From Alphaproteobacteria bacterium (lineage in GTDB: Bacteria; Pseudomonadota; Alphaproteobacteria; UBA9219; RFNS01): a stretch of 64,000 nt of DNA. Positions 43,768 to 53,073 of this stretch are shown in pieces. The stretch covers positions 124,001-188,000 of the forward strand of contig WGMR01000003.1 of assembly GCA_016124955.1 (NCBI GenBank), read 5' to 3'. The position numbers and the translations under genes were made by a program. Within the stretch, counting starts at the first letter, position 1, and every line of letters begins with the position of its first letter. Under the pieces are notes generated by a model, which was not told where the DNA came from, did no database searches, and saw only the letters and a list, made by a program, of their open reading frames with translations.

Positions 43768-44199
43768 CTATGGCGCCGGCTGCAAACACAGGACCGCGAG
43801 CTGCTCCTGCGCAGGATCGGTGAGCGGTTGCCCGTTATACGTGACCCGATCTCCCGAAAGCACGATCTTACCAAGGTCGATTTCACTGCCCGCCAGCTTG
43901 TCGAACGGGTAATCGGTGCTTGGCAGCCATTGCACGATGTCCGGGGTCAGGTTGATGGTGATGTCCTCCGGTAGTTTCATGGTTTGTGTACCCGCCAGAT
44001 CCGCGGGCGCAACAGCTTTGCCGTGTGCATCAACGCCGGGCTGGTATTCCACATCCGGCGCGGGGAAATGCCTGGTAAGGTACTGGCACGCCGCATGGTC
44101 GATCACCACGGTCTGCGGCTCTGCCTTGGCGCAGCCGAAAGGCGTAAGCGGCCAGACCAGCAGCACGAAGAAGGTAGCGGCGCGTTTCAGTTTTTTCAT
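43768..44199 (-). CDS. Small exported protein of unknown function
   Basis: Not recognised. A 143-aa protein with a signal peptide (KKLKRAATFFVLLVWPLTPFG) followed by CAKAEP; the C could be a lipobox Cys (TPFGC) or cleavage could follow AKA. The mature part contains AACQYLTRHFPAPDVEYQPGVD (here only the start HAACQYL and FPAPDVEYQPGVD are notable), MKLPEDITINL and a C-terminal LAVLCLQPAP, leaving two further Cys that may pair. Its ATG overlaps the valS stop by four bases (ATGA), so it is translated together with valS; the reason for that linkage is not evident. Confidence 0.7.
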   Translation of the reverse strand: MKKLKRAATFFVLLVWPLTPFGCAKAEPQTVVIDHAACQYLTRHFPAPDVEYQPGVDAHGKAVAPADLAGTQTMKLPEDITINLTPDIVQWLPSTDYPFDKLAGSEIDLGKIVLSGDRVTYNGQPLTDPAQEQLAVLCLQPAP

Positions 44200-46871
44200 G
44201 CTGACAGGCTTTTATGGGCGGCGTTAAGTTTCGCGAGCGTCGCTTCGGCCTCCGCCTTGCGTTCACGTTGCTCTTCTACCACCTCGGGCGGGGCCTTGGC
44301 CACAAAATCCTCGTTGGCCAGTTTCTTCTCCAGCTTGGCGATTTCGGCTTCCAGCCGGGCGCTTTCCTTCTTCAGCCGGGCTCGCTCCTGCTCCAGATCG
44401 ATCACATCCGCCAGCGGAAGGATCAATGTCATGCCGTCCAGCACTTCTTGCGCGCTGCCTTTCGGCGCCTGCGTCGTGAAATCGAACTTTGATATGCGCG
44501 CCATTCTGCCGATTACATCGCCATAATGTTCGAGAATGGCGCGTTGCGCCGCATTGGCATCCTTGATCATCAGCGGCACCATCGCGCCTGCCGGAACATT
44601 AAGCTCGTTGCGGACCGAGCGCACGGCTGAAATGGCGCGGATCACGAGGTTCACTTCGCCTTGCGCCTTCTCGTCCTGCAGGCTCGCGGGCAAATCGGGC
44701 CATTCGGCTTTCATCAGCATGCCGTTCGTGCCGCCAAAGCTCGGCCAGAGTTCTTCAGTGATAAAGGGCATTACCGGGTGCAACATGCACAGCATTTGGG
44801 CAAAAACCCAGGCCGTGACAGCGCGGGTTTCAGCCTTGACTACCCCGTCATCGCCCGCAAGCAATGGCTTGGTAAATTCAAGATACCAATCGCAAAACGT
44901 GTTCCAGACAAAACCGTATGCCGTGTTGGCAACAAGATCGAACCGGTAGCCGTCCATCAGCCCGGCCAGATGCGCGGTCAAGGCCGTTGTTTCACCAATA
45001 ATCCAGCGGTTGATGACATGCCTGGCCTGCGCCGGGTCAAAACCCTGCTGCCATTCGCAGCCGTTCATCTGGCAATAGCGTGCGGCGTTCCAGATTTTGG
45101 TGGAAAAATTGCGGTTACCTTCAATACGGCTAACCGCGAGCTTGATATCCCGCCCCGGCGTTGACATGGAAGCAAGCGTGAAGCGCAACGCATCACAGCC
45201 GTATTTGTCGATCACATCAAGCGGGTCGATTACATTGCCCTTGGTCTTGGACATCTTCTGTCCCTTTTCATCCCGCACCAGCGCATGGATGTAAATTTTA
45301 CGGAACGGCACGTCACCCATAAAGTGGATGCCCATCATCATCATGCGCGCGACCCAGAAGAAGATGATATCGAAACCCGTGACCATCGTATCGGTCGGGT
45401 AATAGCGTTGCAGCTCTGGTGTTTTTTCCGGCCAACCCAGTGTGGAAAACGGCCATAGGCCGGATGAAAACCACGTATCGAGCACATCTTCGTCACGCTT
45501 CAACGCAACGGCCTTGCCGTAATGCTTGTGCGCCGCCGCCGCCGCATCGGCTTCGCTTTCGGCCACAAACACTTCGCCGTCTTCGCCGTACCATGCCGGG
45601 ATCTGGTGGCCCCACCACAATTGCCTGCTGATGCACCAGGGCTGGATATCCCGCATCCAGGCGTAATAGGTATTGGTCCATTGTTCGGGGAAGAATTTGG
45701 TTTTGCCTTCTTCTACGGCCTTGATCGCGGGCTGTGCCAGCGTTTTTGCGTCCGCATACCATTGTTCGGAAAGCCAAGGTTCGATCACCACGCCGGAACG
45801 GTCGCCGTGCGGCACCACATGGGTAATGGGTTCGATTTTATCGACAAGCCCCTGCTCTTCCAGGTCCGCGATGATGCGTTTGCGCGCCTCATAGCGATCA
45901 AGCCCGCGATATTGTTCGGGGCAATTATCGTTCAAACAGGCGTGCTGGTCGAACAGGTTGATCAACCCGCCATCTTTCTGGCAAGTGAAATAATCCTTTT
46001 CGCGGTGGCGGCGCCATACTTCAAAGTCGTTGAAATCGTGCGCGGCCGTAATCTTCACGGCGCCGCTGCCCTTTTCCGGGTCCGGATATTCGTCGGCGAT
46101 CACAGGGATCTTGCGGCCCGTAAGCGGCAATATCACCAACTTTCCGACAAGGTGCTTATAGCGTTCGTCATCCGGGTGAACGGCAACCGCGCCGTCACCC
46201 AGCATGGTTTCGGGCCGCGTAGTAGCGATACAGAGGAATTTTTCCGGGTCTTCCGCCAGCGGGTAGCGGAAATGCCACATATTGCCCTTGATCTCGCGCT
46301 GCTCGACCTCAAGGTCGGAAACGGCCGTGAGCATCTTCGGATCCCAGTTCACGAGCCGCTTGTCGCGGTATATCAGCCCCTCGCCGTGCAACTGCACAAA
46401 AACTTTGGTAACGGCTTTGCTTAGCCCCTCATCCATCGTGAAGCGTTCGCGCGCCCAATCCGGCGAAGCGCCGAGCCGGCGCAGCTGCCGCGTGATGGTA
46501 CCGCCCGACTGTTCCTTCCACTTCCAAACTTCGGCCAGAAATTTCTCGCGGCCCATATCGCGCCGGTTCTGGCCCTTTTCTGCCAGCTGGCGTTCGACCA
46601 CCATTTGCGTCGCGATCCCGGCATGGTCGGTGCCCGGCTGCCACAGCGCGTCACGACCGCGCATGCGCTGATAGCGGATCAGAATATCTTGCAACGTAAA
46701 TGTAAGCGCGTGGCCCATATGCAGGCTGCCGGTCACGTTCGGCGGCGGCATCATGATCGTATAGGGCGTGCGGTTCGTACCCGGCTGCGCTGCGAAAGCG
46801 CCGGTTTTTTCCCAATCGGGGTAATGCTTGGCCTCGGTTGCCGCCGGGTCGTAGGTTTTATCGATAGGCAT
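44196..46871 (-). CDS. valS: Valyl-tRNA synthetase
   Basis: A class I synthetase of 891 aa. The HIGH-like motif is PPPNVTGSLHMGHALTF near residue 43 and the KMSKS loop is QKMSKTKGNVIDPLD near residue 530. The editing (CP1) domain lies between them (TTRPETMLGD), and a C-terminal coiled coil starts near 820 (ARLKKESARLEAEIAKLEKKL), as usual for ValRS. The true start is ATG 46871; the codon before it in the frame is TTG. The small exported protein overlaps its stop; popZ is 51 bases upstream. Confidence 0.97.
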   Translation of the reverse strand: MPIDKTYDPAATEAKHYPDWEKTGAFAAQPGTNRTPYTIMMPPPNVTGSLHMGHALTFTLQDILIRYQRMRGRDALWQPGTDHAGIATQMVVERQLAEKGQNRRDMGREKFLAEVWKWKEQSGGTITRQLRRLGASPDWARERFTMDEGLSKAVTKVFVQLHGEGLIYRDKRLVNWDPKMLTAVSDLEVEQREIKGNMWHFRYPLAEDPEKFLCIATTRPETMLGDGAVAVHPDDERYKHLVGKLVILPLTGRKIPVIADEYPDPEKGSGAVKITAAHDFNDFEVWRRHREKDYFTCQKDGGLINLFDQHACLNDNCPEQYRGLDRYEARKRIIADLEEQGLVDKIEPITHVVPHGDRSGVVIEPWLSEQWYADAKTLAQPAIKAVEEGKTKFFPEQWTNTYYAWMRDIQPWCISRQLWWGHQIPAWYGEDGEVFVAESEADAAAAAHKHYGKAVALKRDEDVLDTWFSSGLWPFSTLGWPEKTPELQRYYPTDTMVTGFDIIFFWVARMMMMGIHFMGDVPFRKIYIHALVRDEKGQKMSKTKGNVIDPLDVIDKYGCDALRFTLASMSTPGRDIKLAVSRIEGNRNFSTKIWNAARYCQMNGCEWQQGFDPAQARHVINRWIIGETTALTAHLAGLMDGYRFDLVANTAYGFVWNTFCDWYLEFTKPLLAGDDGVVKAETRAVTAWVFAQMLCMLHPVMPFITEELWPSFGGTNGMLMKAEWPDLPASLQDEKAQGEVNLVIRAISAVRSVRNELNVPAGAMVPLMIKDANAAQRAILEHYGDVIGRMARISKFDFTTQAPKGSAQEVLDGMTLILPLADVIDLEQERARLKKESARLEAEIAKLEKKLANEDFVAKAPPEVVEEQRERKAEAEATLAKLNAAHKSLSA

Positions 46872-46925
46872 CAATAATTAATAGGCGACTTTCAGGCCGC
46901 TCTGCAACCTTATGTTTTACAGGAG

Positions 46926-47579
46926 TTATTGGTCCGTGATACGACGGGAAATACGCTTGATCTCTTTTTCGACCGCCTTTTCGACCACCCCCGGCAGGTT
47001 TTGATCGAGCCAATGCTTGACCATAGGCCGCAAAAGTTCGAGCACCATGTTCTCCAGCGTCCGGTTACCATCGCCGACGGGCATCGCGCCAATCAAGGCA
47101 TCTTGCTGATTTTGCAGCGCGTTCGCGAGGCCTGAAAAAGCCGATTTCGCAGCAGCCGCTGCATCGTCCGAAACCAGCGGGTCTTCGGGCGGCGGCGGTT
47201 CGACCGGAGCGGGTTCTGGCTCGGGTGCAGGCGGCGCAGGTTCGGGTTCGGGTTCCGGAGCAGGCGGCGGCGCTTCAGCAACCGGGGCAGGCGCGGCTTC
47301 GGTTTCGTTTACATCGACAACCGCGCCATCGTCCGTGACCATTTGCGTCAGCTCCAGTATGTCATCGACACTCTCGGCTTCCGGCTCTGTTTTTTCGGGC
47401 TCTGCCATGACTTCCTGAGCTTCTGCTTCCGGGGGGTCCTCTTGGGGTTCTTCCTTGGCGGGTTCTTCTTCGGGGGCCGCCTCTTCCTTGGGTTTGTCTT
47501 CGGAAATGATTTTACGAATGGAGGCGAGTATTTCCTCCATGGATGGTTCTTGGTTTCCGTCTTTTTGTGCCTCGGCCAT
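46926..47579 (-). CDS. popZ: PopZ-type polar organising protein (DUF2497)
   Basis: Cytoplasmic scaffold of alphaproteobacterial cell poles. The three-part design of PopZ is clear: a conserved N-terminal helix (SMEEILASIRKIISEDK, residues 13-29), a long Pro/Glu-rich acidic linker (about 30-150), and a conserved C-terminal oligomerisation region (LENMVLELLRPMVKHWLDQNL and VVEKAVEKEIKRISRR). In Caulobacter PopZ anchors ParB-bound centromeres and recruits cell-cycle kinases. The position next to valS and tolC is the one usual in alphaproteobacteria and is a good taxonomic marker. Confidence 0.92.
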   Translation of the reverse strand: MAEAQKDGNQEPSMEEILASIRKIISEDKPKEEAAPEEEPAKEEPQEDPPEAEAQEVMAEPEKTEPEAESVDDILELTQMVTDDGAVVDVNETEAAPAPVAEAPPPAPEPEPEPAPPAPEPEPAPVEPPPPEDPLVSDDAAAAAKSAFSGLANALQNQQDALIGAMPVGDGNRTLENMVLELLRPMVKHWLDQNLPGVVEKAVEKEIKRISRRITDQ

Positions 47580-47655
47580 TAGCGAATCGCGTCACCTAAA
47601 GGTTAAGTTGCGGAGTTTAGTACCTGTATGCAGCTTTGCAACCCGCTAGGTAGCG

Positions 47656-49002
47656 CTAGTCGCCAACCCCGATCCATTTTCCGCTGTTTTCTTCGTAATA
47701 GGCCGTCGGGTCGTAAATGGCCACGGGCAGGTCCAAAGCCTTGGCGGTTAGGCGGCCAACAGCCGCCTTGACCTGATAAACCGCAACCACCATATCGCGC
47801 TCGGCCCCCACAAGCTGCACACGGGCATCGAGCAATTCCTGTTCTGCATCCAGTGTATCAAGCACCGTGCGGGTGCCCACGGCCGCTTCTTGCTTGACGC
47901 CATCAAGCGCCAGCTCCGCCGCCTTAACCTGCGCTTGCCGGGATTCGATAGCCGCCCGCCCGGTCACCAGCGCCTGCCAGGCCGAAATTGCGGTTTCGCG
48001 GGCAAGCCGCACTGCTTCATCATATTCGAGCTGGCGCTGACCCGCTGTCTGTTTGGCGGCGCGTATGCGGGAATAATCGGTCCCGGCGCGGTAAAGCGGA
48101 ATGGTCGCACGTGCGCCGATGGTCAACGAATCCGCCTCGTGCGGCCCCGTGAAACTTGCATCCCAATCGCGCTGCGCGCTACCGACGAGGCTGATTTCGG
48201 GCAAAAGACTGCCTTCCGCCTGCGTCACCAATTCCTTGGCCTGATCGATACCGTGTTCGGCCGCCACAACGCTCGGGTTATTGTACTGCGCCATCTCGGT
48301 CGCTTCCGGCAGCGTTTGCGGTGTGGCCAGCTCGACCTGCGGACGGGAGATATTGCGAGGCTCGTTCCCCACAAGCCGCAGATAATTGGATTGGGAAATC
48401 TTCAGATTGCCTTCGGCCTGGATCCGGTCCGATGTCGCACGCGCAAGGCGGGATTCCGCCTGGCTCACGTCCGTGCGCGTTACCTCGCCCACTTCAAAAC
48501 GGTCCTGCGTCGCTTCAAGCTGACGGCGCAATACCTCTTCGTTGTTTTTGGAAAGATTGAATACCGCAAGGTCGCGGTACACATTCATATAGGCCGTGGC
48601 GGTATCAAGCAGAAGGGATTGCTCGGCCCCCTGCAAGGTCGCGCGGGCCGCCAGCACTTGCTGTTCTGCTGCGCTGACGCCCGAAGAGGTACGGAAGCCA
48701 CGGAATAGAGGCTGCGAAAGCTCAATGCCGACCGAGCGCGGCTGCCTAACATCACCGCCATTGCCGGGCGCGCGCGTCTGGCTCGTGCGCGCAACCGAGG
48801 CCGAGCCATCGATCGTCGGCCGATAACCGCCGAGCGCCTGCGCCACCTGTTCATCGACGGCGCGCAGCTCGGCTTGCGCCGCTTGCAGCCGCGGGCTGGT
48901 CTGGTAGGCTTTCACGAACGCCTCACCCAGCGTTTCAGCGCGCACAGGCGCGCCAATCAGGAATAAAGCTGCGGTAAGCAGGCCTGCATAGCGCGGTTTC
49001 AT
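47656..49002 (-). CDS. tolC: TolC family outer-membrane efflux/secretion channel
   Basis: A 448-aa outer-membrane factor with a signal peptide (LTAALFLIGAPVRA) and the two internal repeats of long helices typical of TolC: AFVKAYQTSPRLQAAQAEL near the start and the paired AYMNVYRDLAVF / LVTGRAAIESRQAQV segments; QTAGQRQLEYDEAV and GTRTVLDTLDAEQELLDARV are TolC-type signatures. It works as a trimer with ABC or RND pumps. Its ATG (49002) shares one base with the rhodanese stop (TGATG), which rules out the longer frame that reaches 49098. Confidence 0.92.
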   Translation of the reverse strand: MKPRYAGLLTAALFLIGAPVRAETLGEAFVKAYQTSPRLQAAQAELRAVDEQVAQALGGYRPTIDGSASVARTSQTRAPGNGGDVRQPRSVGIELSQPLFRGFRTSSGVSAAEQQVLAARATLQGAEQSLLLDTATAYMNVYRDLAVFNLSKNNEEVLRRQLEATQDRFEVGEVTRTDVSQAESRLARATSDRIQAEGNLKISQSNYLRLVGNEPRNISRPQVELATPQTLPEATEMAQYNNPSVVAAEHGIDQAKELVTQAEGSLLPEISLVGSAQRDWDASFTGPHEADSLTIGARATIPLYRAGTDYSRIRAAKQTAGQRQLEYDEAVRLARETAISAWQALVTGRAAIESRQAQVKAAELALDGVKQEAAVGTRTVLDTLDAEQELLDARVQLVGAERDMVVAVYQVKAAVGRLTAKALDLPVAIYDPTAYYEENSGKWIGVGD

Positions 49003-49331
49003 CAATATTGCTCCATTGCCGTGTCGATACGCGCGGCCCATGCATCGATCCCGCCCGTCAGATTGCTTACATTCGTATAGCCGTTCTGCCGCAGCCACGC
49101 ACAGGCACGCGCACTACGCCCGCCATGATGGCAATGCACAACGATAAGCCTGTCTTTCGGCAACTCGCCAACCCTCTCCGGCAAACTGCCCATCGGGATA
49201 TGCGTAATCGTCGGCATGCGGCAAATCGCAAGCTCCTTGTCTTCGCGCACATCAAGCACAACCGGCGGCTTGTCGCCTTTCAGCAAATCGCTCAGTTCCT
49301 CGACTTCTATCGCATCGGGTGCGTTTTCCAT
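49002..49331 (-). CDS. Single-domain rhodanese-like protein
   Basis: A 109-aa rhodanese domain: VVLDVREDKELAICRMP, HIPMGSLPERVGEL and the active-site loop VVHCHHGGRSA with the catalytic Cys, then AWLRQNGYTNVSNLTGGIDAW. Such small proteins move sulfane sulfur or act in thiol chemistry; the partner is unknown. The start at 49331 follows from the domain boundary and a 10-base gap to pcm; the open frame upstream to 49541 lies inside pcm and is not coding. Coupled to tolC through a one-base overlap. Confidence 0.88.
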   Translation of the reverse strand: MENAPDAIEVEELSDLLKGDKPPVVLDVREDKELAICRMPTITHIPMGSLPERVGELPKDRLIVVHCHHGGRSARACAWLRQNGYTNVSNLTGGIDAWAARIDTAMEQY

Positions 49332-49341
49332 GCCGTTACTC

Positions 49342-50025
49342 CTAAAACGTAAAGCCAGACCGAGGCTCGAACCCCGGGAGGTAGGGGCTGTTCGCGTCGA
49401 ACAGTTCGCGCGACGAAATCTGGCCATGATGTTTTTCATAGCGGCGCGCCTTGCCCGTGCCCGTTTTGCCCGTGCACACGACAGCCATAAGCCTGCCGCC
49501 TTCGGCCAGTTGCGCCATAAGCGCTTCCGGCACTCCAGCAACCGCGCCGTTCACGATGATAACATTATAAGGCGCACGACCCGCATAGCCTTCGGTCAGG
49601 TTACCGGGCGTAAGTTGAACATTGTGGATGCCGAACTTGTTCAAATGAGTTGCGGCCTGCTGTAAAAACACTTCGCTCTGTTCAAGCGCAACAACCTCGC
49701 CCGCCATGCCCGCAAGAACGGCGGCGGAATATCCCTGCCCGCAGCCGACATCGAGCACACGGTCCTGCGCGTCGATTTCGGCTTCCTGCAACAATCTGCC
49801 GAACACCATCGGTTCAAGCAAAAAGCGGCCGGGGCCGATGGCGACATCCTCGTCAATATAAGCGATGCCCTGCACGGCGGCGGAAACGAACAGTTCGCGC
49901 GGCAAACGCTCCATCGCCATGAGGATGCGTTCGTCCGTCACCTTGTTCGGGCGCAACTGGCTTTCGACCATGTTACGGCGAGCGGCATCGAAATCGGCGG
50001 TTTTTGCGAGGGCGGTATCAAGCAT
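49342..50025 (-). CDS. pcm: Protein-L-isoaspartate O-methyltransferase family protein
   Basis: A 227-aa class I methyltransferase of the PCMT family: FDAARRNMVESQLRPNKV at the N-terminus, the motif I region VLDVGCGQGYSAAVLAGMAG near residue 85, and YNVIIVNGAVAGVP. Classical PCMT repairs isoaspartyl residues. In this alphaproteobacterial subgroup the region normally T-S-G in motif pre-I differs (RFLLEPMVFGRLLQ), so repair activity is inferred from family only. It heads the pcm-rhodanese-tolC unit and is divergent from tRNA-Cys. Confidence 0.87.
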   Translation of the reverse strand: MLDTALAKTADFDAARRNMVESQLRPNKVTDERILMAMERLPRELFVSAAVQGIAYIDEDVAIGPGRFLLEPMVFGRLLQEAEIDAQDRVLDVGCGQGYSAAVLAGMAGEVVALEQSEVFLQQAATHLNKFGIHNVQLTPGNLTEGYAGRAPYNVIIVNGAVAGVPEALMAQLAEGGRLMAVVCTGKTGTGKARRYEKHHGQISSRELFDANSPYLPGFEPRSGFTF

Positions 50026-50199
50026 GCGTGCATCCTAGTTAAACTTTGCAAATAATTGTTTAAGCTAACCTTTCCACTGCATACATGGCAATGAGAGCAG
50101 CAATTTACCAGCCATATTTAGCGAAACTGTGGCAGGCTTGACCCAACCCCCTTAGAAATCATAGTTTCTGCCCTCCCCGTAGCAATACGGGGGAATGGC

Positions 50200-50273
50200 G
50201 GCGCGGTGGCAGAATGGCGATGTAGAGGACTGCAAATCCTCGTATGCCGGTTCGATTCCGGCCCGTGCCTCCA
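50200..50273 (+). tRNA. tRNA-Cys (anticodon GCA)
   Basis: Cloverleaf on the plus strand: acceptor GGCGCGG/CCGTGCC (one G-U pair), anticodon stem GAGGA/TCCTC with loop CTGCAAA (anticodon GCA), T-arm GCCGGTTCGATTCCGGC, discriminator T and encoded CCA. It is the only plus-strand gene between 35558 and 59023. A GCAA-capped hairpin (50175-50192) lies just upstream. Confidence 0.96.
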
Positions 50274-50277
50274 AATA

Positions 50278-50709
50278 CTATGAATATAATTCTTGCGCAC
50301 GGGCTTCAAAAGCATCCACCATTCTCCCGAACGCCTGTTCGAAGAACACGCCCATAAGCCCGCTAAGCAGGCTGGAGCGAAAATCGAAATCGACATAGAA
50401 CGAAAGCTTGCATGATTTGCCCGGCGCGGGGGCAAACTCCCATTTGTTCGCCAGATGCGTCAATGGCCCGCCGCCGTAATCGACCTCGATCCGTTTGCCG
50501 GGCTTCAACGTTACGTGGGAGCGAAAGTTTTCGCTGAATGCCTTATAACCGATCACAAGATCGGCGGTGACATTATTGCCCTTGCGCTCGAGCACATGCG
50601 CCGTGCGACACCATGGCAAAAATTCTGGATAGCGTTCGATATCCGCCACAAGGTCATACAATTGCTGCGGCGTATAGGGCAGAACCCGTTCTTCGGAACG
50701 TTTCGGCAT
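50278..50709 (-). CDS. COQ10/RatA-like START-domain protein (ubiquinone-binding)
   Basis: A 143-aa single START/SRPBCC domain: YTPQQLYDLVADIERYPEFLPWC at the N-terminus (the COQ10 signature YPEFLPWC), VTADLVIGYKAFSENF, and a C-terminal helix FFEQAFGRMVDAFEARA. In mitochondria Coq10 binds ubiquinone and supports respiration; the E. coli relative RatA was described as a ribosome-binding toxin. Its place at the end of the lipA-lpd-pdh series is a common alphaproteobacterial arrangement and favours the quinone role. It starts three bases after lipA and converges with tRNA-Cys with a four-base gap. Confidence 0.88.
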   Translation of the reverse strand: MPKRSEERVLPYTPQQLYDLVADIERYPEFLPWCRTAHVLERKGNNVTADLVIGYKAFSENFRSHVTLKPGKRIEVDYGGGPLTHLANKWEFAPAPGKSCKLSFYVDFDFRSSLLSGLMGVFFEQAFGRMVDAFEARAQELYS

Positions 50710-50712
50710 GGT

Positions 50713-51663
50713 TCACGTGCCGGCGGCCATTTGCGCATCGCGCGCAGCCCGAAGCTTCGCGAAATCATCGCCCGCGAAATAGGAAGAGCGCGTCAGCGGC
50801 GAACTTGAAACCATCAGAAAACCCTTGCCGCGCGCCATCGTGGCATAGGCCGCGAATTCTTCCGGCGTCACGAAGCGATCCACGGCCGCATGCTTGATAG
50901 TAGGCTGTAAATACTGGCCGATGGTCAGGAAATCGACATCGGCGGCGCGCAAATCATCCATCACCTGTCCCACTTCCTCCTTGGTTTCGCCAAGCCCGAC
51001 CATGAGGCCGGATTTGGTAAAAAGCGAAGGATCAAGCTCTTTCACCCGCTTGAGCAGCGCAAGCGATGTGAAATAGCGCGCGCCTGGGCGGATCGTGGGG
51101 TAGAGCCGCGGCACGGTTTCAAGATTATGGTTGAACACATCGGGCCGCGCGGCCGTTACCGTTTCAATGGCGCCGTTCTTTTTCATGAAATCGGGCGTCA
51201 GGATCTCGACCGTGCAGCCGGGCGATGTTTCGCGCAGCCGTGCAATGGTGCGCGCGAAATGCTCCGCGCCGCCATCGGGCAAATCATCGCGATCAACCGA
51301 GGTGATGACGACATGATTAAGCCCCATCTTGCCCACGGCTTCCGCCAATCTATCAGGTTCGTGCGGATCGAGCTGGTCGGGCCGCCCGGTGGCCACGTTG
51401 CAGAAGGCACAGGCGCGCGTGCAAACGGAACCGAGGATCATGAAGGTCGCATGCTTGTGCTTCCAGCATTCGCCGATATTCGGGCATGCCGCTTCTTCGC
51501 ACACGGTCACGAGCTTCAACTCCCGCATCAGCTCGCGCGTTTCGTGGTATTCGCGGCTCGTGGGCGCCTTGACCCGTATCCATTCCGGCTTGCGCTGGAT
51601 GGGGTTATCGGGCCGGTGCGCCTTTTCCGGGTGGCGTTGCTTGGGGGGTAATGTGCCGTCCAT
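50713..51663 (-). CDS. lipA: Lipoyl synthase
   Basis: Radical-SAM enzyme (316 aa) that inserts two sulfurs into octanoyl groups on E2, H protein or the E1-beta lipoyl domain. Both clusters are visible: the auxiliary Cx4Cx5C in [12 protein letters not shown] near residue 56 and the radical-SAM CTRACAFC near residue 82; the RSSY motif that ligates the auxiliary cluster appears near the C-terminus (LTRSSYFAG). The gene lies 12 bases after lpd, so lipoate synthesis is co-transcribed with the enzymes that need it. Confidence 0.97.
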   Translation of the reverse strand: MDGTLPPKQRHPEKAHRPDNPIQRKPEWIRVKAPTSREYHETRELMRELKLVTVCEEAACPNIGECWKHKHATFMILGSVCTRACAFCNVATGRPDQLDPHEPDRLAEAVGKMGLNHVVITSVDRDDLPDGGAEHFARTIARLRETSPGCTVEILTPDFMKKNGAIETVTAARPDVFNHNLETVPRLYPTIRPGARYFTSLALLKRVKELDPSLFTKSGLMVGLGETKEEVGQVMDDLRAADVDFLTIGQYLQPTIKHAAVDRFVTPEEFAAYATMARGKGFLMVSSSPLTRSSYFAGDDFAKLRAARDAQMAAGT

Positions 51664-51675
51664 AGCCCTATTATA

Positions 51676-53073
51676 TCACATATGAATAACCCGCCCATAC
51701 GCATCCAGCACGGCTTCGTGCATGGCTTCGGATATGGTCGGGTGCGGGAATACGGTGTGCATCAGCTCTTTTTCCGTGCTTTCCAGCGTTCTGGCCACGG
51801 TATAGCCCTGGATCATCTCGGTCACTTCGGGGCCGATCATATGCGCGCCGAGCAGCTCACCTGTTTTGGCATCGAACACGGTTTTGATAAGCCCCTCGGC
51901 CTCGCCCATCGCGATCGCCTTGCCGTTGCCGATGAAGGAAAAGCGCCCGGTCTTCACCTGATGCCCCGCTTCCTTCGCCTTCGCTTCGGTTAGCCCGACG
52001 CTGGCGATCTGCGGCGAACAATAGGTGCAGCCGGGAATGTTCTTGGTGTCGAGCGGGTGAACATCTTTCTGTCCCGCAATTTTCTCGACACATATAACGC
52101 CTTCGTGGCTTGCTTTGTGCGCAAGCCACGGTGGACCCGCCACGTCGCCGATGGCATAGACGCCCGGCTCGCCGGTCGCGCACCATTTATCGATCACGAT
52201 ATGGCCGCGATCGATCTTGACCATCGTATTTTCGAGCCCGAGATCTTCGGTGTTGCCGTCAATACCCACGGCCATGATCACGCGATCGAACACAAGCTTT
52301 TCCTTCTTGCCGCCAACCTCGATGCTGGCGGTAACCTGATGGCTGCCTTTCTCGAGCGCCTTGAGCGTCGCGCCGGTGAAGATACGCATGCCCTGCTTTT
52401 CAAACGCCTTGCGCGCGAGTTTCGAAATTTCCTCGTCCTCCACGGGCAAAATGCGGTCCATAACCTCAACCACCGTCACCTGCGCGCCCAGCGATTGATA
52501 AAAACTGGCGAATTCGATGCCGATCGCGCCGGAGCCAACAACCAGAAGCGATTTCGGCATGGCTTCAGGCACCATCGCTTCCTTGTAGGTCCAGACCAGC
52601 TTGCCATCGGCCTCAAGCCCCGGCAACGAGCGCGCCCGCGCACCGGTTGCGATAATAATGTGCTTGGCGGTTACCTCGGCCACCTTGGCGCCATCCCTGG
52701 TTACCCCAACCTTGCCCTTACCCATAAGCTTGGCGTGGCCATCGATTACATTGACCTTGTTTTTCTTCATCAGATGTTTCACGCCGCCGGAAAGTTGCGC
52801 CGCCACCTTGCGCGAACGTTCAACGATCTTCTTAATATCAAAGCTGAAGTCTTTGACTGTAAAGCCAAAATCACCGGCATGGCGCAACAGGGAAGCAATT
52901 TCGGATGAGCGCAGCAGCGCCTTCGTCGGTATGCAACCCCAATTGAGGCAAACGCCGCCAAGATGCGCCCGCTCCACAAGCGTAACCTTCATGCCAAGCT
53001 GGCTTGCCCGGATGGCGGTGACATAACCGCCCGGCCCGCCGCCGATGATCAAAACATCCGTTTGCTCGCTCAT
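51676..53073 (-). CDS. lpd: Dihydrolipoyl dehydrogenase (E3)
   Basis: A 465-aa flavoprotein disulfide reductase that re-oxidises the lipoyl groups of the pyruvate dehydrogenase complex. FAD-binding GGGPGGYVTAIRA at the N-terminus, redox pair in GGVCLNWGCIPTKALL near residue 45, NAD-binding VVGSGAIGIEFASFY near 180, second FAD motif VYAIGDV near 310 and the catalytic His-Glu in HPTISEAMHEAV near the C-terminus. It begins directly at the stop of the small membrane protein gene (53074), within the pdh operon. Confidence 0.96.
   Translation of the reverse strand: MSEQTDVLIIGGGPGGYVTAIRASQLGMKVTLVERAHLGGVCLNWGCIPTKALLRSSEIASLLRHAGDFGFTVKDFSFDIKKIVERSRKVAAQLSGGVKHLMKKNKVNVIDGHAKLMGKGKVGVTRDGAKVAEVTAKHIIIATGARARSLPGLEADGKLVWTYKEAMVPEAMPKSLLVVGSGAIGIEFASFYQSLGAQVTVVEVMDRILPVEDEEISKLARKAFEKQGMRIFTGATLKALEKGSHQVTASIEVGGKKEKLVFDRVIMAVGIDGNTEDLGLENTMVKIDRGHIVIDKWCATGEPGVYAIGDVAGPPWLAHKASHEGVICVEKIAGQKDVHPLDTKNIPGCTYCSPQIASVGLTEAKAKEAGHQVKTGRFSFIGNGKAIAMGEAEGLIKTVFDAKTGELLGAHMIGPEVTEMIQGYTVARTLESTEKELMHTVFPHPTISEAMHEAVLDAYGRVIHM

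Noticed and set aside
49332-49541. Extended N-terminus of the rhodanese frame
   Set aside because: This part lies within pcm in another frame and is not rhodanese-like; the domain starts at 49331.
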